DNA from: Gemmatimonadota bacterium
GTDB taxonomy: Bacteria > Gemmatimonadota > Gemmatimonadetes > Gemmatimonadales > GWC2-71-9
NCBI GenBank assembly: GCA_027294455.1
Contig: JAPULZ010000236.1
Span: 1 to 39,125, forward strand
Reading direction: 5' to 3'
DNA: 39,125 bases
This document shows positions 23,554 to 30,334 of the stretch, one piece after another. Each line of letters starts with the position of its first letter. The stretch's first letter is position 1. Both the position numbers and the translations under genes were made by a program. The notes beneath the pieces were generated by a model. That model was not told where the DNA came from. It did not search any database and worked only from the letters and a program-made list of their open reading frames with translations.

Positions 23554-24000
23554 CTAGCGGTGACGCATGTCCAGTTCGTGGCGCCCGTGCTCCGCGTGCA
23601 TCGTTTCGCGCAGCTGCTCCTGTTGTTGCTCCGTGAGCAGGTTCTTGATGCGGAGCAGCATGCCGAGATGGGCCTGCTTGACGCGACTCTCCACGTCCAT
23701 CACCACGGCGGCCTGCGCCAACGCCGCGGTCTCGTCGACGGTTGAGGCGCGTATCAATTCCACCAGCCGCTGAGTTTCGTCCTGAATTTCCCACTCGAGC
23801 TCCAACTCCGTGCGTTGAAAATCTCGAATGGCCTCGGTGATGGCCGCCCGTTGATCGCTGCTCAAGTCGATGTGGTCACCCGCCCGCATCACGACTTCGG
23901 GCGTAAACACGTACTGCTCCAAGCTCTCGTGGTTGGTGTGCTGCGCCGCCGCGCCGGCGGGCAACAACAAGAGCCACAGTGCGCCGAGGTGTCGCGTCAT
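23554..24000 (-). CDS. Spy/CpxP-like periplasmic protein
   Basis: 148 residues with a signal peptide ('LGALWLLLLPAGAAAQ'). The mature part is a helical hairpin: 'IDLSSDQRAAITEAIRDFQRTELELEWEIQ' contains the LTxxQ-like motif, followed by a long amphipathic helix and a second copy in 'RIKNLLTEQQQEQLRETM'. This is the architecture of the Spy/CpxP/CnrX group of periplasmic chaperones and metal or envelope-stress sensors. Several histidines at the C-terminus ('MHAEHGRHELDMRH') could bind metal. It is third in an operon after an ECF sigma factor and a putative anti-sigma factor, overlapping the latter by ATGA. This parallels CnrYXH-like systems, where the periplasmic protein signals to the anti-sigma factor. 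Confidence 0.88.
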   Translation of the reverse strand: MTRHLGALWLLLLPAGAAAQHTNHESLEQYVFTPEVVMRAGDHIDLSSDQRAAITEAIRDFQRTELELEWEIQDETQRLVELIRASTVDETAALAQAAVVMDVESRVKQAHLGMLLRIKNLLTEQQQEQLRETMHAEHGRHELDMRHR

Positions 24001-24410
24001 AACTGCATCCTCCGTTCAGCCGAAGTGTCGGTGGTTGTGGGTGTTTGCTCTGGGTCGGTGAAAGTGACGGTCGGGGTCGATGGACGTCCGAATACCGGGG
24101 CGGCACCGAACGCCCGCGTGGACGATTGCAAGAGGAAATCGGTGGGCGCCTCCCAGCGCGCCACGTTGTACGCATCAGGAATCGACGGGTACTTGTCGTG
24201 CGATGCGAACCACCATGACGTACCAGCGATGACGGCCACGGCGGCAGCGATCGGCACCAGCCGCCGCGGCATCAGGGGCGAGTGCTTGGTCCGCGCGCGC
24301 CGCAACACCTGCTCGAAGGACGGAGTGCGGGCACGCGTTTCGTCGCGCAGCTCGCTAAACACTTCGGTCAGCACTTCGTCTTCAGGCATCAACCCGTTGT
24401 GCTGGATCAT
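23997..24410 (-). CDS. Putative anti-sigma factor, single-pass membrane protein
   Basis: A 137-residue protein: a short acidic/basic cytoplasmic part (residues 1-48, 'MPEDEVLTEVFSELRDETRARTPSFEQVLRRAR'), one transmembrane helix near 50-68 ('LVPIAAAVAVIAGTSWWF'), and a Thr/Pro-rich periplasmic tail of about 65 residues. No zinc-binding HxxxCxxC motif is present. Size, topology and position between an ECF sigma gene and a Spy-like gene suggest an anti-sigma factor. ATGA overlaps link it to both neighbours, which favours balanced synthesis. The anti-sigma call is by context rather than by a recognised domain. Confidence 0.75.
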   Translation of the reverse strand: MIQHNGLMPEDEVLTEVFSELRDETRARTPSFEQVLRRARTKHSPLMPRRLVPIAAAVAVIAGTSWWFASHDKYPSIPDAYNVARWEAPTDFLLQSSTRAFGAAPVFGRPSTPTVTFTDPEQTPTTTDTSAERRMQL

Positions 24411-24991
24411 CGTTGCAACGCCCCCGCCAGTGCTTCCCGCAGCCTGGCCTTTCCACGTTCATAGTGGGTTCGGGCGGTCCCCAGGGAGATCTCGAGCACC
24501 GCGGCAGCCTGTGCGATCGTCTGCCCCTGATAAAACACGAGGTGCAACACCTCGCGTTGGCGCCTGGCCAGTGCCGCCAGGGCCTCGAGCAGCCGCTCGT
24601 TGGCATCGGTCTGGGTGATGAACACCTCTGGGTTCATCGCCGCTGGCGGCTCGAGGGCCCGTTTCGCGATCCCGCGCAGGAGCCCGGTCCGCTGCATTCG
24701 GGTGCGACGGGCGTGCTCGAGCGCCGTTCGATGGATCACCGCGAACAGCCAGGTGCGGAAACTCGACCGGCCGCCGAATCGCGCCTTGCCTTCGAGAACC
24801 TTGAGGTAGCTCGTCTGCAATACGTCCTCCGCCTCGGTGCGGTCCCACCCGCAGCAGCTGAGGGCCCAGCCGAATCCGTCGGCGTGATGACGCTCCAACT
24901 CCGCGTGCAACTCATCCTGCCTCATCCCCCGGGGATCTCCCTCGTCATGTGCCCACATTCTCCCAATTAGTGGCTCCGATCCGCATTTCAT
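24407..24991 (-). CDS. ECF-type RNA polymerase sigma factor
   Basis: 194 residues. Sigma region 2 spans about residues 30-98, with 'EAEDVLQTSYLKVLEG' and 'SFRTWLFAVIHRTALEHARR'. Region 4 spans about 135-186, with 'LARRQREVLHLVFYQGQTIAQAAAVLEISLGTARTHYERGKARLRE', a helix-turn-helix for the -35 element. The start at 24991 has a weak purine-rich site; ATG 24925 ('MRQDELHAELERHH', preceded by GAGGGA) is an equally possible start that would trim 22 residues. It heads an operon with a membrane anti-sigma-like protein and a Spy-like protein and probably responds to envelope or metal stress (inference). Confidence 0.94.
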   Translation of the reverse strand: MKCGSEPLIGRMWAHDEGDPRGMRQDELHAELERHHADGFGWALSCCGWDRTEAEDVLQTSYLKVLEGKARFGGRSSFRTWLFAVIHRTALEHARRTRMQRTGLLRGIAKRALEPPAAMNPEVFITQTDANERLLEALAALARRQREVLHLVFYQGQTIAQAAAVLEISLGTARTHYERGKARLREALAGALQR

Positions 24992-25023
24992 ATGACATCT
25001 CTTTCAAATCATCCCACTGAGTA

Positions 25024-25043
25024 CCGCCGGCGCGGGCCGGCGG
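25024..25043. repeat. GC-rich hairpin in the sigma/PadR divergent region
   Basis: CCGCCGG (25024-25030) and CCGGCGG (25037-25043) form a 7-bp perfect stem around a 6-nt loop between the divergent sigma factor and PadR genes. It may be a REP-like element or the base of an operator; its role is unknown. Confidence 0.3.
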
Positions 25044-25074
25044 CCTGAAACTCTACCCAGACCTCCACCGTAGG

Positions 25075-25095
25075 CTATAGCATCACATGCTATAG
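25075..25095. promoter_or_regulatory. Perfect palindrome, candidate PadR operator
   Basis: CTATAGCAT - CAC - ATGCTATAG: two perfect 9-bp arms with a 3-bp spacer, ending 6 nt before the padR ATG at 25102. PadR proteins are dimers that usually repress their own operon at such dyads. The site occupies the place where a ribosome site would be, so the transcript may be leaderless or nearly so. An identically built palindrome precedes another padR gene in this window. Confidence 0.65.
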
Positions 25096-25101
25096 TCCAT
25101 C

Positions 25102-25485
25102 ATGGACCAGGAGAACGATTCCGTGGAGCAATCGCATAACCCGAAGAGCCACTTGCCGTTGCAGTCTCACGTCTTCCAGATCCTGGTGTCGCTGTTGGAA
25201 GATGGGCTGCATGGCTACAGCATCATCAAGGACATCAGCCGTCGCACGCAGGGCGAGCTGGAGTTGGGGACGAGCACCCTCTATGCGGCGATCAAGCGGA
25301 TGGTCCAGGCGGGGCTCCTGGAGGAAACGACCAAGCCCGATGGGGTGGAATCGGCCGATGTTCGCCGCCGGTACTACGTGGCCACGGACCTGGGCCGGCG
25401 GGTGGTGCAGGAGGAGGCCCTGAGAATCCGACGGCTCAATCAGATGGTGGCGGACACCAACCTCCTCGAAGAAAAGGCGAGGTAA
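25102..25485 (+). CDS. PadR-family transcriptional regulator
   Basis: 127 residues. The winged-helix core is clear: 'FQILVSLLEDGLHGYSIIKDISRRTQGELELGTSTLYAAIKRMVQAGLLEE' (recognition helix and 'LYxxIKRMxxxGLI' motif), then the wing 'RRRYYVATDLGRRVV' and a C-terminal dimerisation helix. PadR proteins act as repressors, often ligand-released, of adjacent transporter genes. The duplicated permease gene starts 2 nt after its stop, so regulator and target form one operon. A 9-3-9 palindrome lies directly before the start codon. No Shine-Dalgarno site is visible. Confidence 0.93.
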   Translation: MDQENDSVEQSHNPKSHLPLQSHVFQILVSLLEDGLHGYSIIKDISRRTQGELELGTSTLYAAIKRMVQAGLLEETTKPDGVESADVRRRYYVATDLGRRVVQEEALRIRRLNQMVADTNLLEEKAR

Positions 25486-25487
25486 TC

Positions 25488-28157
25488 GTGGCGTCGCCAT
25501 CGGCCTGGCCGACCCGCCTGCACGCACGACTCGTGCGGGTCTTGGTCCCGTCCCTCGGAGCGGACTATGCTGAGCAAGCCTCGGTGGCGTTCGCGGACAT
25601 GCACGACGAGCTGCGCGAGGGCCCGTTCCGCCTCCGAGTGCGTTTCTGGAGACGTGAGCTGGGTGCCTTGCTGACGACCGCTGTGGCGGAGCGCAGAGCG
25701 GCCAAGGGCGGCGGGCCGCGACCCCCTCGGCGCTCGCGACCCCGATGGCAGGGTGCCGTCGACGTGCTGGGCCTCGACGTGCGGTATGCGGCGCGCAACC
25801 TGCTGCGCGAGCCTGGATTTGCGGCAGTCGTCGTCGTGTCGCTGACGCTCGGGATCAGCATCACGACGGCCCTGTTCAGCATCGCCAACGCCATGCTGTT
25901 CCGGCGCGCCCCGCACATCGAAGCGCCGGAAGAACTCGTGACTCTGTACGTCGGCAAGTACGGGAACACCTCGTATCCGGACTTCCTCGACTTTCGCGAG
26001 CAAACCGATGCGCTGGAGGACGTCGCCGTCTTCTCGACGAGTGACGGCGTACTCGAGCTGCCGGGGCACGCGCCTCGCCGGGCCATCCTGGATCGGGTGA
26101 GTGACAACTATTTCGACATGCTGGGCGTCTCGATCCCATACGGGCGCGGGTTCGTTACGGAGGATGCCGAGACGGGGATGGTGGCCGTGGTGAGCCACGC
26201 CATGTGGCAGCGCGATCTCGGCGGCGCGGCAGACGTGCTCGGGCAATCCATCGAGATCGAGGGACGGGCCTACACCATCGTCGGCGTGGCTCCGGCCGGC
26301 TTGTTGTCGCGGGAGATTCCCGTCGTCCCCGAGGCGTGGTATCCGATCGAGACGAAACTGCGTGATCTGCGCGGCACGCGGAGCTTGCACATGGTCGGCC
26401 GCATGCGCCTCGGCGTTACCGTGTCTCAGGTGCAGGCCCAGGTCGATCTCATCGCGCGACGATTGTTCGACGAATACCCGGAGCTGTGGTCGACGCTACT
26501 GGACGAGCCACAAGCTGTCACGGTGTTGAGCGAACTCGAAGCTCGGCTGCCGCCCGACGACCGAGGTGCCGTGATGGGCGTCCTCACGATTCTCATGGTC
26601 ATCGTCACTTTGGTGCTCGCCATCGCCTGCTCCAACGTGGCCAATCTCCTGCTGACGCGCGCGTCGCGCCGCCGCACGGAGATCGCGGTGCGCGTCGCCT
26701 TAGGTGCGGGGCGCCGGCGCCTGGTCACGCAGCTGCTCACGGAGAGCGTGCTGCTCGCCGGCACGTCTGCCGGTTTGGCGTTTCTCTTGATTCACTGGGT
26801 GACGGACCTGTTTGCATCTGGACAGCTGGCGTTTGGCCTGCCGATGGCGATCGACGTCGGCGTCGATTGGCACGTCGCGGTCTTCGCGGGCCTGGTGGGC
26901 ATCGGTACCGGGATAGCGTTCGGGTTGGTGCCGGCGTTGCAGGCGTCACGCCCGGATCTCGTTCCGGCGCTGAAGGGGCTCGGCGAGAGCGGGCGGGCGA
27001 AACGCTTCGGGGCTCGCAATCTCCTCGTCGTGGCGCAGGTTGCGGGCTCGCTGGTGTTGTTGGTGGGCGCGACGTTGTTTCTGCGAAGCCTGCAGGAGGC
27101 CGCCAAGGCGGACCTGGGTTTCGATCCACACGACGTGGCCGTGATTCGGCTCGATCTGGAGCAAGGTCAATACACACCCGAGGCAGGTGCACAGTTCTAC
27201 GCCGATCTGCTGCAGCGGCTTCGCGGCATCCCATGGGTCGAGGCCGCCGCGCTCGGGTTTACCGTACCGCTGGCCCAGGGCGGACTACAGCGCGGAATGC
27301 TGCAGGTGGAGGGCTACGAGCCGGCCGCCGGAGAGAATGTGATCGTGGCCCAAAACGTCGTGACACCCGGGTACTTCGAGCTGATCGGGATGCCGCTGGT
27401 GGCCGGACGCCAGTTCCACGATGCGGATCGGGACGGCGCCCCGGGTGTCGTGATCGTCAACGAAGCCTTCGCCGGTCGTTTTTGGCCGGGAGAAGATCCC
27501 CTTGGGAAGCGCGTCGAAAGCTGGGAGGTCGTCGGCGTCGTCCGGAATGCCAAGTACCGCACACTCGGCGAGGAGCTCCGGCCGCACATCTGGACACCGT
27601 ACGCCCAGGGAACCATGCTGGCCATGCGCGTGCACGTGCGCACGGCCGGAGACGTGCACACCCGCCTGTCGGCGCTGGTCCGGACGGTGCGCGCAATGGA
27701 CGCGGACTTACCGATCGTGAATCCGTCGGCGTTCGAGGATCTCGTGCGGCAAGCGGTCCTGCCGCAGCGGATCATGTCCGTCGTGCTGAGCGTGGCCGGG
27801 ATTCTGGCGCTCGGCATGGCCGTCATGGGCATCTACGGCGTGATGGCCTACACGGTGAGCCAGCGCACCCGCGAAGTGGGTCTTAGGGTGGCGTTGGGCG
27901 CGCATCCCCGCCGCGTCGTGAGCATGATCGTGCGGGAGGGGATCGCGCTATCGAGCGCGGGCATTCTGGTAGGCGTCGTGTTGGCGAGTTTGCTGACCCA
28001 GGGTCTCACGATGCTGCTGTACGGGGTGACCCCGTTGGATTCGGTGGCGCTCTTGGGAGGCGTGGCCGTGCTCGTCGTCGCCGCGACGGCTGCGAGTTTC
28101 GTCCCGGCCTTGCGTGCGTCGCGTGTAAGTCCGATGGAGGCGTTGCGGGCGGAGTGA
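25488..28157 (+). CDS. ADOP-type permease (duplicated MacB/FtsX domains)
   Basis: 889 residues from a GTG start. The order is a soluble N-terminal extension (1-95); transmembrane helix 1 ('FAAVVVVSLTLGISITTALFSI', about 108-130) with a MacB-type periplasmic core domain; FtsX domain 1 from about 359 ('VTLVLAIACSNVANLLLTRASRRRTEIAVRVALGAGRRRL'); a second periplasmic domain; and FtsX domain 2 from about 762 ('GIYGVMAYTVSQRTREVGLRVALGAHPRRVV'). This is the Acidobacterial duplicated orphan permease plan. No ATPase gene is adjacent, which is normal for ADOPs. The cargo is unknown; MacB relatives move lipoproteins, toxins or drugs. It is translated right after padR (2-nt gap). Confidence 0.93.
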   Translation: MASPSAWPTRLHARLVRVLVPSLGADYAEQASVAFADMHDELREGPFRLRVRFWRRELGALLTTAVAERRAAKGGGPRPPRRSRPRWQGAVDVLGLDVRYAARNLLREPGFAAVVVVSLTLGISITTALFSIANAMLFRRAPHIEAPEELVTLYVGKYGNTSYPDFLDFREQTDALEDVAVFSTSDGVLELPGHAPRRAILDRVSDNYFDMLGVSIPYGRGFVTEDAETGMVAVVSHAMWQRDLGGAADVLGQSIEIEGRAYTIVGVAPAGLLSREIPVVPEAWYPIETKLRDLRGTRSLHMVGRMRLGVTVSQVQAQVDLIARRLFDEYPELWSTLLDEPQAVTVLSELEARLPPDDRGAVMGVLTILMVIVTLVLAIACSNVANLLLTRASRRRTEIAVRVALGAGRRRLVTQLLTESVLLAGTSAGLAFLLIHWVTDLFASGQLAFGLPMAIDVGVDWHVAVFAGLVGIGTGIAFGLVPALQASRPDLVPALKGLGESGRAKRFGARNLLVVAQVAGSLVLLVGATLFLRSLQEAAKADLGFDPHDVAVIRLDLEQGQYTPEAGAQFYADLLQRLRGIPWVEAAALGFTVPLAQGGLQRGMLQVEGYEPAAGENVIVAQNVVTPGYFELIGMPLVAGRQFHDADRDGAPGVVIVNEAFAGRFWPGEDPLGKRVESWEVVGVVRNAKYRTLGEELRPHIWTPYAQGTMLAMRVHVRTAGDVHTRLSALVRTVRAMDADLPIVNPSAFEDLVRQAVLPQRIMSVVLSVAGILALGMAVMGIYGVMAYTVSQRTREVGLRVALGAHPRRVVSMIVREGIALSSAGILVGVVLASLLTQGLTMLLYGVTPLDSVALLGGVAVLVVAATAASFVPALRASRVSPMEALRAE

Positions 28158-28169
28158 GTGACCAAGTGT

Positions 28170-29186
28170 TCACCTCCCCCGCAAGCGTCGCCGTAATCCC
28201 AGATTCAGTATTCGTCGTACCAGCTGCTCGTATGGAATCCCGGCGGCTTTGGCGGATCGCGCGAAGTCCTCGTTCTTGGCGAGGTCCGGATTCGGATTGG
28301 GTTCCAGCAGGGAGAGTTTCCCGTCCTCGGTCAGTCGAAAATCCATGCGGGCGTACCCGTTGAGGCCGAGGATGCGGTAGATGCGCCTGCACAGCTTCCA
28401 GACGCGTTCGTCCGTACCTTCGGGGAGCCCCTTGGCGGCGCCGGTCTTGATCCCGCGTTTTTTCTGATAGTCCAGATCCCATTTGATCCGCTCGGTGGCA
28501 ATACGCGGCGCGCCTTCTGCGAGATTCTCGAAGCGCATCTCCCAAACCGGAAACGTTTCCAGGCGCTGGTTCCCCAGCACGCCGGCGTACAGCTCTCGTC
28601 CTTCGATATATTCCTCGGCCATGGCGTCGGTGCCGAGCTGGGCATGAATGAACTCCACGCGCTCGGCGAGCTTCTCGTCGTTGGTGACGAGCGAGGCTTG
28701 CGCGATGCCCATGGAGCCGTGCTCGGTGCTCGACTTGACGATCAACGGGAAAGACAGCCGACGGGGTCTCCTGTTCTTTCGGCCCCGGAAGAACACGGCG
28801 AAATCCGGCGCGGGAATGCGATGGTATCTCAGGAGTTTCTTGGTGAGCGCCTTGTCGTCCGCCAGCTGGAGACCGATGGGGTTGCAGCCCGTAAATGGTT
28901 GGCGCATGAGCTGTAGGTACCCCAGCACGTAGGGGACGTAGATCCCTTCACCTCGGAATTCTTCCATGAGGTTGAAGGTTATGTTCGGTTTCCACTCGGA
29001 GAGGGTCGTCCGAATGTCGGCGAGTTCTTGAGCTCCTCCCAAGAGCTTCGTTTCGTGACCCAACTTCTTGAGCGCGGTGACCACGTCGTATTCGGTTTTC
29101 CAGGGGGCTTTGTCTTTTTCGGTCAGTCCTTTCACGCTCTCGGGTAGTTCCACGCGTTGGTGCGTCAAGACGAGGACGCGCGTCAC
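28170..29186 (-). CDS. ATP-grasp ligase, D-alanine-D-alanine ligase-like
   Basis: 338 residues from GTG 29186. The frame is open much further upstream, but that part lies over the metallopeptidase gene, and GTGA joins the two. It is an ATP-grasp enzyme: a preATP-grasp Rossmann part (1-105), then 'LADDKALTKKLLRYHRIPAPDFAV' (109-132), the ATP-binding lysine region 'FPLIVKSSTEHGSMGI' (146-161), 'EEYIEGRELYAGVLG' (191-205), 'YARMDFRL' (278-285) and the metal ligand loop 'LLEPNPNPDL' (293-302). Ddl-like enzymes join a carboxylate to an amine using ATP; the substrate is unknown and cell-wall D-Ala-D-Ala is only one option. The gene faces the ADOP gene, with 12 bp between their stops. Confidence 0.92.
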   Translation of the reverse strand: MTRVLVLTHQRVELPESVKGLTEKDKAPWKTEYDVVTALKKLGHETKLLGGAQELADIRTTLSEWKPNITFNLMEEFRGEGIYVPYVLGYLQLMRQPFTGCNPIGLQLADDKALTKKLLRYHRIPAPDFAVFFRGRKNRRPRRLSFPLIVKSSTEHGSMGIAQASLVTNDEKLAERVEFIHAQLGTDAMAEEYIEGRELYAGVLGNQRLETFPVWEMRFENLAEGAPRIATERIKWDLDYQKKRGIKTGAAKGLPEGTDERVWKLCRRIYRILGLNGYARMDFRLTEDGKLSLLEPNPNPDLAKNEDFARSAKAAGIPYEQLVRRILNLGLRRRLRGR

Positions 29187-30247
29187 AACGGTACCCAGTT
29201 GTCGGAGCGACGCAGGTCGTCGATCACCTGCGCGGTGAGGTTGATCAATTCGGGCCGGATCGCATCGTCGCCGGCGGCAACGCGGAGTCTCAGTTCGCGG
29301 CAACGATTTACCAGCTCCCGCAATGCCATCGTGACGACATAGTCCTCCTCTAAATCTCCCGCCGCGAAGTGCTCGCTGAGGGCCGTTCGCGCCCGCCGGA
29401 TCAAGGCCGTTGCGCGCGGGGACCCCGGGGGTGCGTCGGCAGAGAACAGCCGATGGAGCGGGCCGTCGTACATGCCCCGGTCTTCGGAGAGATATCGCGC
29501 CCGCTTCTCCCGATAGTGTGTCCGGAGCGTTTGCCGCAACCGGTGCAGCGGGTCGATCCGGGCCCGGGACGCGACGACGGGGTGCTCGGTTGCAAGGCCC
29601 GTCATCAGCTCGTCCACGTACTCGAGCTTGGTGAGCACGGGCCAGTCCTCGTATTGCTGTCGCCAGCGGGAGCGCGGATTGAGCCACACGGCGAACGTCT
29701 CGGCAAAGTCCTCTGATGGATGGCTTTGGGAATACCACCAGTCGAGATGGAGCACATGGTCCCGGCTGAAGGGGTCCGGGCAATAGTAGTCCGGGTAGGC
29801 CTGGGAGGCTCGGCCGAAGATGCGCTTCCACTCGGGGCGTTCGTGAAAACGGAATGCGGACTCCAGCGCGTGCCCGGCTTCGTGCCGCAGCAACCGCATG
29901 CACCACGCCTTCGTTCCGCCCTCCACCTCGAACATCCGGTGGCGCTCCAGCCTCATGAGGCGTGGATGGGCCAAGTAGAAGGGTGCGGCGATGCCCGGGA
30001 CGAGTACGGGGACGAACCATTCGTCGGAGAGCCAACACGCCGGGCGAAACCGGATCTCTTTCTGGGCCAGTTCGTCATAAAGCCGGGCCAGGCGGCGCTC
30101 GAGTGGCGTTCCTTCGAGGGAGACGCCCAGATCGCAGAGCCTGACGTCCAAGAGCGCATCGTCGGGGAGGTCGATCCAAGGATGCGGCTCCCGGAGGCGG
30201 CGGGGACGAGTGTGGTGACGCCGTGTCTGGGTTTTCCGGCTTTGCAC
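29183..30247 (-). CDS. Putative zinc metallopeptidase
   Basis: 354 residues from a GTG start, with a basic N-terminus ('KTQTRRHHTRPRRLREPHPWIDLPDD') and no signal peptide. The zinc site is 'MRLLRHEAGHALESAF', with HExGH at 122-126 and a probable third ligand in 'HPSEDFAETFAVWLNP' (about 176-191), which matches gluzincin-like putative zinc-binding metallopeptidases. It overlaps the ATP-grasp ligase gene by GTGA, so the two proteins are probably made together: one breaks and the other forms an amide or peptide bond. The substrate is unknown. It lies 87 bp downstream of an ADOP permease on the same strand and may share its transcript. Confidence 0.85.
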   Translation of the reverse strand: MQSRKTQTRRHHTRPRRLREPHPWIDLPDDALLDVRLCDLGVSLEGTPLERRLARLYDELAQKEIRFRPACWLSDEWFVPVLVPGIAAPFYLAHPRLMRLERHRMFEVEGGTKAWCMRLLRHEAGHALESAFRFHERPEWKRIFGRASQAYPDYYCPDPFSRDHVLHLDWWYSQSHPSEDFAETFAVWLNPRSRWRQQYEDWPVLTKLEYVDELMTGLATEHPVVASRARIDPLHRLRQTLRTHYREKRARYLSEDRGMYDGPLHRLFSADAPPGSPRATALIRRARTALSEHFAAGDLEEDYVVTMALRELVNRCRELRLRVAAGDDAIRPELINLTAQVIDDLRRSDNWVPL

Positions 30248-30334
30248 AGCGGGTTTGTGGTTCAGAGTTGGGAAGGGGTGGCGAGGAAACTCGCAGGCTG
30301 GACCTGGAAGGGCAAGGGTGATTGGGACGCACGA

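Noticed and set aside
26486-27886. Long plus-strand frame inside the first ADOP gene
   Set aside because: Arg/Gly-rich shadow in another frame of a convincing permease.
28170-30038. A 622-codon frame extending the ATP-grasp gene upstream
   Set aside because: Everything before GTG 29186 overlaps the metallopeptidase gene in another frame and has no ATP-grasp features; the GTGA junction marks the real start.
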